From an uncultured Pelagibacteraceae bacterium (GTDB taxonomy: Bacteria > Pseudomonadota > Alphaproteobacteria > Pelagibacterales > Pelagibacteraceae): DNA of 64,000 nt. A program made the position numbers and the translations under genes. Shown in pieces: positions 52,783 to 63,377 of the stretch; the first letter of the stretch is position 1, and the number at the start of each line of letters is the position of its first letter. The stretch lies in contig CACHRU010000003.1 in the NCBI GenBank assembly GCA_902582345.1, positions 1 to 64,000 on the forward strand, in the 5' to 3' direction. The notes beneath the pieces are model-generated. The model was not told the DNA's origin. It searched no databases and was given only the letters and a program-made list of their open reading frames with translations.

Positions 52783-53497
52783 TCTCCTTCGCTAACTCCT
52801 CAAGTTTAATATCACCATCATAAATAGCTTTACCAACAATAATGCCTTCAATTTTTTTATTGTTTAATTCTTTTGCTTGCTTAATATCATTTATTGAAGA
52901 AACGCCTCCTGAAATCACAACAGGGCAATTAGAAAGTTCTGCAATTTTAACAGTTTCATTGAAATTAGGGCTAGTTTTCATGCCGTCTCTATTAATATCT
53001 GTGTAAATAATTCGGCTCACTCCATAGCTATTAACTTCTTTAAGAAAGTCTACAGTTTTAATATCTAAGTTTTCTTTCCAACCTGATACGGAGAGATTTC
53101 CATCCTTCGCGTCTAACCCTAAAGCAATTTGACCTTTAAACTTTTCACAAGCCTCTTTTAAAAATTCTTTATTTTTAATTGCGCCACTACTTAAAATAAC
53201 TTTCTCAACACCTACATCGATATATCGCTGAACACTATTCAGAGATCTAACACCACCTCCTATTTCAATTTTTAAGTCGTATTTACTTACTATTTTTTGA
53301 ATAATGTTTAAATTAACTGTCTTACCAGTTAGTGCTCCATCTAAATCAACAATGTGTAAATTTTTAAAACCATGATCTTTATATTTACCGGCTTGATCAA
53401 TAGGTGAGGTTTGATATTCAGTTTTATTTTCAAAGTCTCCTTTGATTAATCTCACACATTTTTTATCTTTAATGTCTATTGCTGGAAATATTTTCAT
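52772..53497 (-). CDS. hisA: ProFAR isomerase HisA
   Basis: [37 protein letters not shown]. Confidence 0.96.
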   Translation of the reverse strand: MKIFPAIDIKDKKCVRLIKGDFENKTEYQTSPIDQAGKYKDHGFKNLHIVDLDGALTGKTVNLNIIQKIVSKYDLKIEIGGGVRSLNSVQRYIDVGVEKVILSSGAIKNKEFLKEACEKFKGQIALGLDAKDGNLSVSGWKENLDIKTVDFLKEVNSYGVSRIIYTDINRDGMKTSPNFNETVKIAELSNCPVVISGGVSSINDIKQAKELNNKKIEGIIVGKAIYDGDIKLEELAKEIDA

Positions 53498-54126
53498 TAT
53501 AGTTTTATAAAATTATCAATTATTTTTAATCCTGTTTTGTCGCTCTTCTCTGGGTGAAATTGTGTTCCAAATAAATTATCTCTTTCAACTGCACATACAA
53601 TTTTAGACGAATAGTCTGTTGTAGCTAAAATGACTGATTTATCCTCAGGAATAAACTCATAACTGTGCACAAAGTACATATGAGATTTGTTTTTAATATC
53701 TTTAAATATTTTGCCTTCCTTTTGAATTTCAATTTCGTTCCAACCAATGTGCGGAAGTTTAAATTTTCCATTCTGATTATCAATTTTTGAAACTTTACCA
53801 GAAATCCAACCTAGTCCTTTTGTTTCTGCTTCTTCATAACCAATTTCTGCAAACATTTGTAAGCCTACACAGATTCCTAGCAAGGGTTTCTTATTTGTAA
53901 TTGCAAATTCTTTAAGTGTATCTACTAATCCATTAATCTTATTGAGAGAGTCTACGCAGCTTTTAAAGGATCCTTGGCCAGGCAAGACAATCTTGTCGCT
54001 AGATTTAATTTTTTTAATATTTGAAGTAACCTCTAGATTAACTTTACCTTTAGCCACCTCTGTAAAAGAGTTAATGACTGAGCTTATATTGCCCGATTGG
54101 TAGTCAACAATTGTGACGTTCATCAA
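53497..54126 (-). CDS. hisH: imidazole glycerol phosphate synthase subunit HisH
   Basis: LPGQGSFKSC; PLLGICVGLQMFAEIGYE; GTQFHPEKS. Confidence 0.96.
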   Translation of the reverse strand: MMNVTIVDYQSGNISSVINSFTEVAKGKVNLEVTSNIKKIKSSDKIVLPGQGSFKSCVDSLNKINGLVDTLKEFAITNKKPLLGICVGLQMFAEIGYEEAETKGLGWISGKVSKIDNQNGKFKLPHIGWNEIEIQKEGKIFKDIKNKSHMYFVHSYEFIPEDKSVILATTDYSSKIVCAVERDNLFGTQFHPEKSDKTGLKIIDNFIKL

Positions 54127-54128
54127 AT

Positions 54129-54719
54129 TTAAATAGAGCCTTTTGTCGAAGGTATTGAGTTTTTAATTCTTTTATCAATCGCTAGAGCATCTTTTAATGA
54201 TCTAGCTAAACCTTTATAACATGACTCAATTTTGTGGTGACTATTTTCTCCGTAGATGTTTTCAATATGTAAAGTTACTCCAGCTGATTGTGAGAAAGCT
54301 TGGAACCACTCCTTGAATAATTCTGTGTCCATCTCACCAAGTTTCTCAACTGGCAAATCTACTTTCCAAATTAGATAAGGTCTATTAGATACATCAATTG
54401 AGACACGGCTAAGTGTCTCATCCATTGGTATCATAGTTGATGCGTATCTTGTGATTCCCTTTCTGTTCCCAGCAGCTTTTTTAATAGCCTCACCAATAGC
54501 AATACCCGTGTCTTCTGTCGTGTGGTGTAGATCAACATGTTTATCGCCTTTAGCTTTTACATCTAAGTCTATCAAAGAGTGTTTGGATAATTGTTCAAGC
54601 ATGTGATCTAAAAAGCCTATTCCAGTTTTAATTTTATACTTTCCTTTACCATCTAAATTTACAGTAACAGATATACTTGTTTCTTTAGTTTTCCGAGTAA
54701 TTTTTGCTTTTCTGTTCAT
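54129..54719 (-). CDS. hisB: imidazoleglycerol-phosphate dehydratase
   Basis: [37 protein letters not shown]. Confidence 0.97.
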   Translation of the reverse strand: MNRKAKITRKTKETSISVTVNLDGKGKYKIKTGIGFLDHMLEQLSKHSLIDLDVKAKGDKHVDLHHTTEDTGIAIGEAIKKAAGNRKGITRYASTMIPMDETLSRVSIDVSNRPYLIWKVDLPVEKLGEMDTELFKEWFQAFSQSAGVTLHIENIYGENSHHKIESCYKGLARSLKDALAIDKRIKNSIPSTKGSI

Positions 54720-54813
54720 AAATAAGCCGAATAACCTTTGATATATATTTAAATGGTCGATTTATCAATAAATCACTATTGAAGATCTTAAATTAATCTC
54801 CACATATAATAGT

Positions 54814-55353
54814 ATGAATACAGCTGAAAAATGGCATGGAACAACAATTGTTTTGATAAGAAAAGACAACAAAACTGTTGTGGCAGGGGATGGACAGGTT
54901 AGCCTTGGTAATACTGTGCTAAAGAGTAAAGCAAAAAAAGTAAGAAAAATTGAAAAGAGAGGTGTTATAGCTGGATTTGCAGGATCGACTGCTGATGCAT
55001 TAACTTTATTTGAAAGATTGGAAGCAAAATTAGAAAAACATGCTGGTAATCTATCAAGAGCCGCGGTTGAATTAGCTAAAGACTGGAGAAGTGACAAATA
55101 TTTAAGAAGACTAGAAGCACTTATGGCTGTTGCTGACAGTAAAAACAGTTATATCATCTCAGGCACTGGTGATGTTCTTGAACCTGAAGATGGCATCATT
55201 GGAATAGGGTCTGGTGGAAATTACGCTCTAGCTGCAGCTAAAGTTTTAATTGAGACAGATTTGGATGCAGAAGAAATAGTTAAAAAAGCAATTAAAGTAG
55301 CATCTGATATTTGTGTTTTTACAAATAATAACATCACTATAGAAAAAGTTTAA
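54814..55353 (+). CDS. hslV: ATP-dependent protease peptidase subunit HslV
   Basis: [40 protein letters not shown]. Confidence 0.97.
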   Translation: MNTAEKWHGTTIVLIRKDNKTVVAGDGQVSLGNTVLKSKAKKVRKIEKRGVIAGFAGSTADALTLFERLEAKLEKHAGNLSRAAVELAKDWRSDKYLRRLEALMAVADSKNSYIISGTGDVLEPEDGIIGIGSGGNYALAAAKVLIETDLDAEEIVKKAIKVASDICVFTNNNITIEKV

Positions 55354-55355
55354 TT

Positions 55356-56735
55356 ATGTCTGGATCAAAAAAAATTACAAATTTAAATTTAGTAAAAAAA
55401 ACAAAATCAAAAAAAGAAACTAAAGTAAGCGCTCTGTCGCCCAGGGAGATTGTATCTGAATTAGATAGATATGTTATTGGGCAAAAGGAAGCTAAAAAAG
55501 CTGTAGCCGTAGCTTTAAGGAATAGATGGAGAAGACAGGCCCTCAATGATGAAATGAGACAAGAAGTTCTTCCCAAAAATATCCTTATGATAGGACCTAC
55601 TGGGGTAGGTAAAACAGAAATATCCAGAAGACTCTCAAGACTAGCGGAAGCTCCATTCATTAAAGTCGAGGCTACTAGATTCACAGAAGTAGGGTACGTA
55701 GGAAGAGACGTAGAACAAATTATCAGAGATTTGATTGAAATAGCAATAGCTATGGAAAGAGAGAAAAGAAGAAAAGAGGTAAATGCTAAGGCACAGCAGG
55801 CTGCTGAAGAAAAAGTTTTAGATGCATTAGTTGGAAATAAAGCGAGTGTAGCAACAAGAGAAAGTTTTAGAAAAAGACTTAGAAGTGGTGATTTAGATAA
55901 CAATGAAATTCAAATTGAGGTCAACGATATGACAACAAATTCTCAGAGTTTTGAAATACCAGGAATGCCAGGTGCAAACGTTGGTATGATCAATATAGGA
56001 GATATTTTAGGAAAATCTATGGGTAATAAGAAAAGTAAAAAGAAAAAAATGACAGTCAAAGAATCTCACGAAATTTTGGTTGCTCAAGAATCTGATAAAA
56101 TGATTGAGGAAGATAAAATTATTTTGGAAGCGAAAAAAACTACTGAGGAAAACGGAATAGTATTTCTAGATGAAATAGATAAAGTTTCAGCAAGGGGTGA
56201 TAGAGTCGGCGGTGACGTTTCAAGGGAAGGAGTCCAAAGAGATCTTTTACCACTCATAGAAGGTACTACAGTAAATACAAAACATGGACCAATAAAGACC
56301 GATCATATTCTTTTTATAGCATCGGGAGCTTTTCAATTAGCCAAGCCCTCGGACTTGCTTCCTGAACTCCAAGGAAGATTGCCAATTAGAGTTGAATTAA
56401 GTGCATTGAATGAGAATGATTTTAAAAGAATATTAAAAGAGCCAGATAACAGCTTAATTAAACAATATAAAGCTTTACTTAAGACAGAAAATGTTGAACT
56501 CCAATTTACAGATGACGGTATAGATATGTTGGCTAAATTATCAGCAGAAGTTAATTCTTCAGTTGAGAATATTGGAGCAAGAAGACTTCACACAATTATT
56601 GAAAAAGTTCTAGACGAAATCAGTTTTACTGCATCAGATAAATCAGGAGAAAAAGTTATAATTGATAAAAACTACGTCCTAAAAAATCTTGGAAATTTGG
56701 TAAAAGACACTGATTTATCAAAATTTATTTTATAA
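55356..56735 (+). CDS. hslU: HslU ATPase subunit
   Basis: [53 protein letters not shown]. Confidence 0.97.
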   Translation: MSGSKKITNLNLVKKTKSKKETKVSALSPREIVSELDRYVIGQKEAKKAVAVALRNRWRRQALNDEMRQEVLPKNILMIGPTGVGKTEISRRLSRLAEAPFIKVEATRFTEVGYVGRDVEQIIRDLIEIAIAMEREKRRKEVNAKAQQAAEEKVLDALVGNKASVATRESFRKRLRSGDLDNNEIQIEVNDMTTNSQSFEIPGMPGANVGMINIGDILGKSMGNKKSKKKKMTVKESHEILVAQESDKMIEEDKIILEAKKTTEENGIVFLDEIDKVSARGDRVGGDVSREGVQRDLLPLIEGTTVNTKHGPIKTDHILFIASGAFQLAKPSDLLPELQGRLPIRVELSALNENDFKRILKEPDNSLIKQYKALLKTENVELQFTDDGIDMLAKLSAEVNSSVENIGARRLHTIIEKVLDEISFTASDKSGEKVIIDKNYVLKNLGNLVKDTDLSKFIL

Positions 56736-57146
56736 TTTTTTCAGTTTAATAAGCAGAGCTCCATCGCCGCCATCAGCTTTATCCGCCTTTTTAATATCAA
56801 TAATTTTTTGTGAAAGGTTTTCGTCCGTTTGAATATAATTTGGTATTAGATATTGTAATTTACTATAATCTTTTGAAACATAAATATTTTTTTCATTGTT
56901 AGTATGAAGCCCCTTACCAGTAATTAATAAAATTTCAGTAACTCGGTTTTTCGAACAAAAATTTATAATCTCCTCGACTTTAATTTTTGCATCTGTGTAA
57001 TTAAAACCATGGAGATCAAATTTATATCTTTTTTTATTTATAATTTTTGAAAATACTTCTTCTTTATCAATAATGTCTTTTGGGTTCTTTGTATATTCTT
57101 CCCAGGTTTTTTTATCTTTTTTTGATATTTTATCTTTATCTTTCAC
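56730..57146 (-). CDS. Smr-domain (MutS2 C-terminal-like) protein
   Basis: [22 protein letters not shown]...[11 protein letters not shown]...[14 protein letters not shown]. Confidence 0.87.
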   Translation of the reverse strand: MKDKDKISKKDKKTWEEYTKNPKDIIDKEEVFSKIINKKRYKFDLHGFNYTDAKIKVEEIINFCSKNRVTEILLITGKGLHTNNEKNIYVSKDYSKLQYLIPNYIQTDENLSQKIIDIKKADKADGGDGALLIKLKKL

Positions 57147-57754
57147 TTATTGATAATCTCGCAGAGATACCAATTTGGATTTTTACTAAAAATATTTTTT
57201 GAGAATTTCCAGTGATCTGTGACGGTTTTAATCTTATTTGGATTTCCTTCAATTATTTTATCATTTTTATCTTTTTTCACAGATATAATTTCGCAAACAA
57301 ATTTTACTGTTGCATAAATTTCGGTCTTGATTTTTTCATATTTCTCTAATTGAGTTTCTTTCATTCCAATAAATGTTAATTCAGATTGGATATTGTTTTT
57401 TTCTCTTGTTTTAATAGCTTCCTCAAATGAAGTTGCCATATCTCTGCTTAATAAACCTTTTAATTTATCTTTATCACCTTTAGCGAAGGATGTAATAATG
57501 CTTTCGTAAGCTATTTCAGCACCTTTAAGAAAGTTTTCTCTTTCTTCTCCGATTAGTTCATTGCTAGATGTAGCTTTTGTATTTTCAGTTTTCTTCTTTT
57601 TTAAACTTTCAAATTCACTCTCATTAAATCCAGGATAGATTTTTCTGTCTTCGTGACCAGTTTTTCGACCTAAAATACTCCTAAGCCTTAAAATGATAAA
57701 ACCAGCAATCATTGCTAGTAAAATTATGTCTATATACCCAAAATTATTACTCAT
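57143..57754 (-). CDS. Tim44/TimA-domain protein
   Basis: N-terminal TM IDIILLAMIAGFIILRLRSILGRKTGHE; C-terminal Tim44-like domain; next to fxsA/secB. Confidence 0.87.
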   Translation of the reverse strand: MSNNFGYIDIILLAMIAGFIILRLRSILGRKTGHEDRKIYPGFNESEFESLKKKKTENTKATSSNELIGEERENFLKGAEIAYESIITSFAKGDKDKLKGLLSRDMATSFEEAIKTREKNNIQSELTFIGMKETQLEKYEKIKTEIYATVKFVCEIISVKKDKNDKIIEGNPNKIKTVTDHWKFSKNIFSKNPNWYLCEIINK

Positions 57755-57798
57755 AATTTGATAAATATACATTAATATTATATTTTTGTATCAGACAA

Positions 57799-58227
57799 AT
57801 GAACTCATTTTTTCTACTTATATTAGGTCTTCCAGCTATTGAAATATTTGTATTAATAAAAGTTGGGCAGCAGGTGGGTGCTTTAAATACAATACTATTG
57901 ATTTTCCTCACTGCCATATTGGGCCTTTATTACGCCAGGATACAAGGATTGAACACAATAAAATCTGCGTTAGGTAATATTTATCAGAATAAACCTCCTT
58001 TATACGAAATAATATCTGGGGCATCGATTGCGTTTGGCTCAATTCTATTAATTATTCCCGGATTCATAACGGATACGATAGGTTTTTTAATCATTATACC
58101 ATTCACCCGTAAGATTTTAATAAATCGTTTGCTGAAAGGAAATTTAAAAAGTAAAGCATCACAAAACAATGAAATTATGGAAGGAGAAATAATAGATAAG
58201 GATAATAAAAGAAAAGATGACTTATAA
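57799..58227 (+). CDS. FxsA family membrane protein
   Basis: FFLLILGLPAIEIFVLIKVGQQVGALNTILLIFLTAILGLYYARIQG; IIPGFITDTIGFLIIIPFTR. Confidence 0.9.
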   Translation: MNSFFLLILGLPAIEIFVLIKVGQQVGALNTILLIFLTAILGLYYARIQGLNTIKSALGNIYQNKPPLYEIISGASIAFGSILLIIPGFITDTIGFLIIIPFTRKILINRLLKGNLKSKASQNNEIMEGEIIDKDNKRKDDL

Positions 58228-58636
58228 GATTGCTGCTAAATACATAAAAAATATAAATTTTAACATCCCAAATGCTAGAACCTTTTTTTTATTATCAAAA
58301 GAAATTTCAGATTATAAAATTAACATTGAAATCAAAAGCAAACAAATTGAAAAAAATATTGTTGAAATTGAAATTAATCTCTCTCTTAAACCCGTGAAAG
58401 AAAAATTTGAAGCTATAACTTCAAGTATTTTATACTCAGTATTAATTGAACTTGAACAGACTATAAAAAATAAGCAAGATCTGGAAAAAATTGTACTTAT
58501 TAAAGTCCCTAATGAGGTTTATCCTGAACTGCGAGAATGTTTTGTACTTTTATTTAAAAAATCTGGTTTTAAGGATGTTAAAATTGATAACACAATAGAT
58601 TTTGAGAAATTATATAGCAAAAATAAAACTCAATAA
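58217..58636 (+). CDS. secB: protein-export chaperone SecB
   Basis: AAKYIKNINFNIPNARTFF; VYPELRECFVLLFKKSGF; position near Tim44/dnaQ. Confidence 0.87.
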   Translation: MTYKIAAKYIKNINFNIPNARTFFLLSKEISDYKINIEIKSKQIEKNIVEIEINLSLKPVKEKFEAITSSILYSVLIELEQTIKNKQDLEKIVLIKVPNEVYPELRECFVLLFKKSGFKDVKIDNTIDFEKLYSKNKTQ

Positions 58637-59301
58637 AAATTCTTTTTAAGTTCCTTCTTTATGAATGATTTATGTAAATTCAGATCTTCTTGACTGATGG
58701 ATACTACCTTTTTGCAATAATTTTTTTCATTTTTTATTTTTGGGACCTGATCTTTTTCTACCTGATTGTTAAAAAAGGAAAGTTTAGGCTCCTTTTGTTC
58801 AAGAATATTTATATAAACTTCTCTTAAAAGCTCACAATCAAGTAATGCGTTATGTTTTTTTCTTCTTGATAAATCAATATTATACTTTTTGCATAATGCA
58901 TCTAAGGAATTTGGTGTTCCTGGAAATTTAGATCTAGCAAGTTCTAAGCTATCAATAACATCATTTTCGCTAATTATTTTTTTTTTGCATTTTTTTAATT
59001 CACTATTTAAAAAACCTAGATCAAATTTAGCATTATGAATTATAATTTTTTTTCCCTCAATAAATTTTAATAACTCATCAGCAATTTCGCTAAATTTGTT
59101 TTTTGTTTTTAAAAAGTCATAAGAATAACCATGGACAGCAAAGGCATCTTGTGTAACGTCTCTTTCAGGATTTACAAGTTTATGGAAAACTTTGCTTGTT
59201 GGAATTAAATCTTTTGTCTCAATACAGGCTACCTCTACAATTCTATGACCTTCAGCATAAGACAGCCCTGTTGTCTCTGTATCTAAAAAAATTTCACTCA
59301 T
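58630..59301 (-). CDS. dnaQ: DNA polymerase III epsilon subunit
   Basis: EIFLDTETTGLSYAEGHRIVEVACIE; IIHNAKFDLGFLNSEL; HNALLDCELL. Confidence 0.96.
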   Translation of the reverse strand: MSEIFLDTETTGLSYAEGHRIVEVACIETKDLIPTSKVFHKLVNPERDVTQDAFAVHGYSYDFLKTKNKFSEIADELLKFIEGKKIIIHNAKFDLGFLNSELKKCKKKIISENDVIDSLELARSKFPGTPNSLDALCKKYNIDLSRRKKHNALLDCELLREVYINILEQKEPKLSFFNNQVEKDQVPKIKNEKNYCKKVVSISQEDLNLHKSFIKKELKKNFY

Positions 59302-59860
59302 ACCTCTTTAAAACTCTGAATACATTATTTTTTAAATGATTTAAAGATTTATTGTTGTAAATTATCTCATCACTTTTACGAATTTTTACTCGTGGGCTGG
59401 TTTGTCTTCTATCTAAAATTGAAAAAAATTTTTTTTGACCTCCTCTTTTAACAAACCTTCTTAGTCTAATATGTCTTTTCGCATGTATAAAAAACACTTT
59501 GTCGAATTCTTTGCTTATCTTACTTTCAAATAACAAAGGTATTTCAAAAAATAAGGTTTTTTTGTTTTTGTTTTTCTTTATGAATTTTTTTCTCTCTTTT
59601 TTAACCTCGGGATGAATAATTTTTTCCAAATTTGAAATTAAAATTTTTTTGTTTAATAAAAGAAGTTTTATTTTTTTTTTAATATTTTTAGTATTTTTTA
59701 ATCTTAATTTTTTTTTTATTAATAATCTTATATTTTTTTTCTTATAAATCTTATCGACACATTTATCGGCACTGAAAACTAAATACTTTTTTTCTTTGAT
59801 AAATTTTGCCGCTGAAGACTTTCCGGACGCAAGTGAACCTGTAATTGCAATTTTATGCAT
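59294..59860 (-). CDS. coaE: dephospho-CoA kinase
   Basis: KIAITGSLASGKSSAAKFIKEKKYLVFSADKCV; IIHPEVKKER; FFEIPLLFESK. Confidence 0.92.
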   Translation of the reverse strand: MHKIAITGSLASGKSSAAKFIKEKKYLVFSADKCVDKIYKKKNIRLLIKKKLRLKNTKNIKKKIKLLLLNKKILISNLEKIIHPEVKKERKKFIKKNKNKKTLFFEIPLLFESKISKEFDKVFFIHAKRHIRLRRFVKRGGQKKFFSILDRRQTSPRVKIRKSDEIIYNNKSLNHLKNNVFRVLKRYE

Positions 59861-60692
59861 CTATTTTCTTTTCTAACAATTCTATTAATTCATCATCAAT
59901 TTCTGGATTTATATTGTTCCATAAATAAAAGGATTTTTGCCCTTGATATAAAAACATTTCTAAACCATTAAATGTTTTTAAACCGATTTTTTTTAATTTT
60001 TTAATCATATTTGTCTCTTTTGGATTGTAAATTGTATCTATAAATGTAGAAGATTTTTTAAAATTTTCAGAATTGATATCCACATCGAAATCATACCCAT
60101 TTTTTAAACCAAGGCTGGTTGCGTTTATAATTAAGTCTGAATTTCCGAACTCAGACAAAAGATTCTGCCACTTGGATACTTTAATTTTTTTGAATTTATT
60201 TTTTAAGAAAACTGACTTATCGTAAGTTCTATTAACTATTGTTATGTCAGAAATATTTGATTTCTGTAAAGCAACAATAATTGATGGGGACACACCTCCA
60301 GCTCCAATGATAAGGCACCTTCTGATTTTAGGGTTGTTATGAGATAAATTTTTTAAATATCCGGCTTGCATTCCAAAAACATCTGTGTTGTCTCCTATTA
60401 AAATATTGTCAGGACTTAGATAAACAGTATTAACAGAGCTTGTTTTTTCGGCATCGTTGATTAGCCTATCTAGAAAAGGAATAACTTTTTTTTTGTAGGG
60501 AAGAGTAACGTTTATACCAAAGATTTCTCTATTTTTTATTTTTTTAATAACATCGGGAATTTCATTTTCTTCTACCTCCATTGAAGAGTAACTTGCATCG
60601 ATATTATATTTTTTAAACCAATAATTATGTAAAGTTGGCGACAGGCTGTGTGAAATGGGTTTACCAATTATTGCAAATTTTTTTTTATTCAT
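59853..60692 (-). CDS. aroE: shikimate dehydrogenase
   Basis: AIIGKPISHSLSPTLHNYWFKKYNID; GINVTLPYKKKVIPFLD; IIGAGGVSPSI; NATSLGL. Confidence 0.95.
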   Translation of the reverse strand: MNKKKFAIIGKPISHSLSPTLHNYWFKKYNIDASYSSMEVEENEIPDVIKKIKNREIFGINVTLPYKKKVIPFLDRLINDAEKTSSVNTVYLSPDNILIGDNTDVFGMQAGYLKNLSHNNPKIRRCLIIGAGGVSPSIIVALQKSNISDITIVNRTYDKSVFLKNKFKKIKVSKWQNLLSEFGNSDLIINATSLGLKNGYDFDVDINSENFKKSSTFIDTIYNPKETNMIKKLKKIGLKTFNGLEMFLYQGQKSFYLWNNINPEIDDELIELLEKKIDA

Positions 60693-61272
60693 TTTCGTGT
60701 AATTTAATATAGTTCAAAATTTGAGTGATAGGCAAACCCATAATTGAGTTTCTATCACCTTTAAAATATTCAAAAAGATTTAAACCATCAGCCTCGATTT
60801 GATACACTCCATAAGCTAAAAGAGTTTCTGTTTGAATTCTATCCAAATAGTTTTTAAGCTGACTATCTTGAAAACTTTTCATTTTAAGTTCAGATTTGTC
60901 TGTATAATTCCATATCATAGATCCATTTTTTGAAATGCAAACAGAACTAATCAAAAAGTGAATTTTTCCATTAAGCCTTTTTAATATTGTGAAAGCTTCT
61001 GATCGATCTTTTGGTTTATTAATAATTTGATTATTTAATGAGACAACACTGTCAGCGCCAAGAACCATTTCATTCGGAAATTTTTTACTTATCTTAGTTG
61101 ATTTTAATTCTGCTAAATTTTTTGATATTATTTCTGGATTTGCTCCCTCGGCAAGTAAAGAAACTTTTGCTTGATCTTCATCAACATTCGAAGGAACTGC
61201 TTCACATTGTATTTTGTTGTCTTCTAAAATCTTCTTTCTTACGCCACTTTTTGAAGCTAAAATAATTTTCAT
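60685..61272 (-). CDS. maf: Maf family nucleotide pyrophosphatase
   Basis: IILASKSGVRKKIL; VLGADSVVSLNNQIINKPKDRSEAFTILKRLNGK. Confidence 0.92.
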   Translation of the reverse strand: MKIILASKSGVRKKILEDNKIQCEAVPSNVDEDQAKVSLLAEGANPEIISKNLAELKSTKISKKFPNEMVLGADSVVSLNNQIINKPKDRSEAFTILKRLNGKIHFLISSVCISKNGSMIWNYTDKSELKMKSFQDSQLKNYLDRIQTETLLAYGVYQIEADGLNLFEYFKGDRNSIMGLPITQILNYIKLHENE

Positions 61273-62090
61273 TTACTTTTCTGTATATCATATATTTTTA
61301 TGATAGACGCTGCTGTTTCCTCAACTGATTTTCGTGTGACGTCGATTGTGGGCCAATTGTATCTTTTAAATAATTTTTTTGAGTCATCTACCTCTTTTTC
61401 AATGGATTGGAGATTGGTGTATTTTGATATATTTTTTTCATTCATAATATTAACTCTATTACGCCTTATATCCGATAAACGCTGAGGATCAGCGTAAAGA
61501 CCTACAACGCAGACTTTTAAACTGGGCAACTTCAATTTGTCGGGAATCTCTTGATCAAGAACTAGGGGTATATTCATAGTTTTAAACCCCCTGTTAGCAA
61601 GATATATAGATGTCGGAGTTTTGCTTGTCCTGCTTACACCAAGCAATATTATATCAGATTTTTCTATATCAACTGATTTTTTACCATCATCATGACTCAT
61701 AGTGAATTGGATGGCTTCCATTCTTTTATAATAATCTTCATCTAAAACGTGTTGAGCACTAGGTTTGTGAGATGCTTTTTGATTAAGTAATTTTGAGAAA
61801 TTTAAAATCAAACTTCCGAGCACTCCGAAACAAGGTATTTTATTTTCCTCGCTCTTCTTCGTAAGATATTTAGCAAGTTTTGTTTCAACAATTGTATACA
61901 AAACGATAGAGTTCTCATTATTTTTACAATCACTTAAAATTTTATCAATTTGCTGCTCAGTTCTGACAAAAACAAATTCTCTCTTTCTATGTTCAAAATT
62001 TTTAAATTGTGATTTAAGAGAGAGAAAAATTCTATCAAGTGTTTCACCTGTTGAGTCCGATATTAAATAAACATTATAATTTATACCCAT
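61269..62090 (-). CDS. ppsR: bifunctional kinase/pyrophosphorylase (PEP synthase/PPDK regulatory protein family)
   Basis: YNVYLISDSTGETLDRIFLSLKSQF; DIILLGVSRTSKTPTSIYLANRG. Confidence 0.92.
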   Translation of the reverse strand: MGINYNVYLISDSTGETLDRIFLSLKSQFKNFEHRKREFVFVRTEQQIDKILSDCKNNENSIVLYTIVETKLAKYLTKKSEENKIPCFGVLGSLILNFSKLLNQKASHKPSAQHVLDEDYYKRMEAIQFTMSHDDGKKSVDIEKSDIILLGVSRTSKTPTSIYLANRGFKTMNIPLVLDQEIPDKLKLPSLKVCVVGLYADPQRLSDIRRNRVNIMNEKNISKYTNLQSIEKEVDDSKKLFKRYNWPTIDVTRKSVEETAASIIKIYDIQKSK

Positions 62091-62363
62091 TTTACTGTTA
62101 GCAAACCTTTATAATCAAACATTTATACATAAATCTTATAAATCAGCTTAAAGATATTAACATGAATTAACAAAGTTCTAACATTTTATTGTCTGTTAAT
62201 AGTTAAATCTCTTGTTTTTGTGCATTGTTAATAAAAATTAAAAAGAGTGAAAATTTGAAATATTTTAAGTGAATAAAATATGTAAAACTATGTATAAATA
62301 TTTATTTTATATAACAACATGCCCTATTACTAATAATATCAATATATATATAATTATATAATA
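62091..62363. other. candidate chromosomal replication origin (oriC)
   Basis: Longest non-coding gap in the window (273 bp), strongly AT-rich, between divergent ppsR and hemE; inverted TTATACATA DnaA-box-like 9-mers at 62123-62131(+) and 62289-62297(-); terminal ATATATATATAATTATATAATAAT tract. Confidence 0.55.
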
Positions 62364-63377
62364 ATGAACTCTTTATTAGAATGTTTGAATAAAAAATTAC
62401 CTAAAGTTACACCTATATGGTTTATGAGACAAGCTGGAAGATATTTGCCTGAGTTTAGAAAAATTAGATCTAAAAATAGTAATTTTATTAATTTATGTTT
62501 AGATGTTGACTTAAGTTCGGAAATTACAATACAACCCATTAAAAGATTTGACTTAGATGCCGCAATAATTTTTTCTGATATTCTATTAGTACCATACGCG
62601 ATGAATCAAGAGGTAAAATTCAAAGAAGATATAGGTCCGGTTTTGTCAGATTTTAGTTTAAAGAAGTTTAACCTCATCAAAACTAGCGATTTTAAAGAAA
62701 AACTTTCTCCCGTTTATAAATCATTAACCAAAACAAGGAAAAATTTAAACTCAGAAAAATCACTGATAGCTTTTTCGGGTGCACCATGGACATTATTGGT
62801 TTATATGCTTAATTTAAAAAGCTCCGAAAACAGATTAAACGAAACTTTTTTTTCAAAGAAAAAACTTCTAAACCAAACAATTAATAAGTTAACCGAATTT
62901 ATTTGTTTACACTTAGATAATCAAATTAATGCTGGAGCTGATATTATCCAAATTTTTGACTCTTGGGCAGGATTAATTCCATATGAGAGTTTAGATGAAT
63001 ATTGCATTAAACCAAATATGAAAATTGTAAACTATTTTAAAAAGAAAGGTGTTCCTGTCATATGCTTTCCTAAAGGTTTGAAAAATAATTATAAAAAATT
63101 TAATGATGTTGTTTCTCCTGATGGTCTCAATATTGATTATGAAATTGATCCTATTTGGGCAAGAGAAAATCTTTTTAATACTTGTTTGCAAGGTGGAATG
63201 CATCCAGAAATTTTGTTAGGAGATGAAAAAGTCATAATAAATGAGGTTGAAAAATATATGAAAACATTTAAAGAACAACCATATATTTTTAATCTTGGGC
63301 ATGGTATTTTACCTCAAACCAATCCTGAGGTTTTGCAAAATATAATAAAAAAGGTTAAATCTTTCAATGACAGATAA
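62364..63377 (+). CDS. hemE: uroporphyrinogen decarboxylase
   Basis: TPIWFMRQAGRYLPEFRKIR; FSDILLVPYAMN; NLGHGILPQTNPE. Confidence 0.97.
   Translation: MNSLLECLNKKLPKVTPIWFMRQAGRYLPEFRKIRSKNSNFINLCLDVDLSSEITIQPIKRFDLDAAIIFSDILLVPYAMNQEVKFKEDIGPVLSDFSLKKFNLIKTSDFKEKLSPVYKSLTKTRKNLNSEKSLIAFSGAPWTLLVYMLNLKSSENRLNETFFSKKKLLNQTINKLTEFICLHLDNQINAGADIIQIFDSWAGLIPYESLDEYCIKPNMKIVNYFKKKGVPVICFPKGLKNNYKKFNDVVSPDGLNIDYEIDPIWARENLFNTCLQGGMHPEILLGDEKVIINEVEKYMKTFKEQPYIFNLGHGILPQTNPEVLQNIIKKVKSFNDR

Noticed and set aside
54779-54810. TTGAAG ... TATAAT promoter-like sequence before hslV
   Set aside because: 20-nt spacer and the TATAAT is only 3 nt before the hslV ATG, so a normal start site would fall inside the gene; the RpoH pattern match here is also poor.
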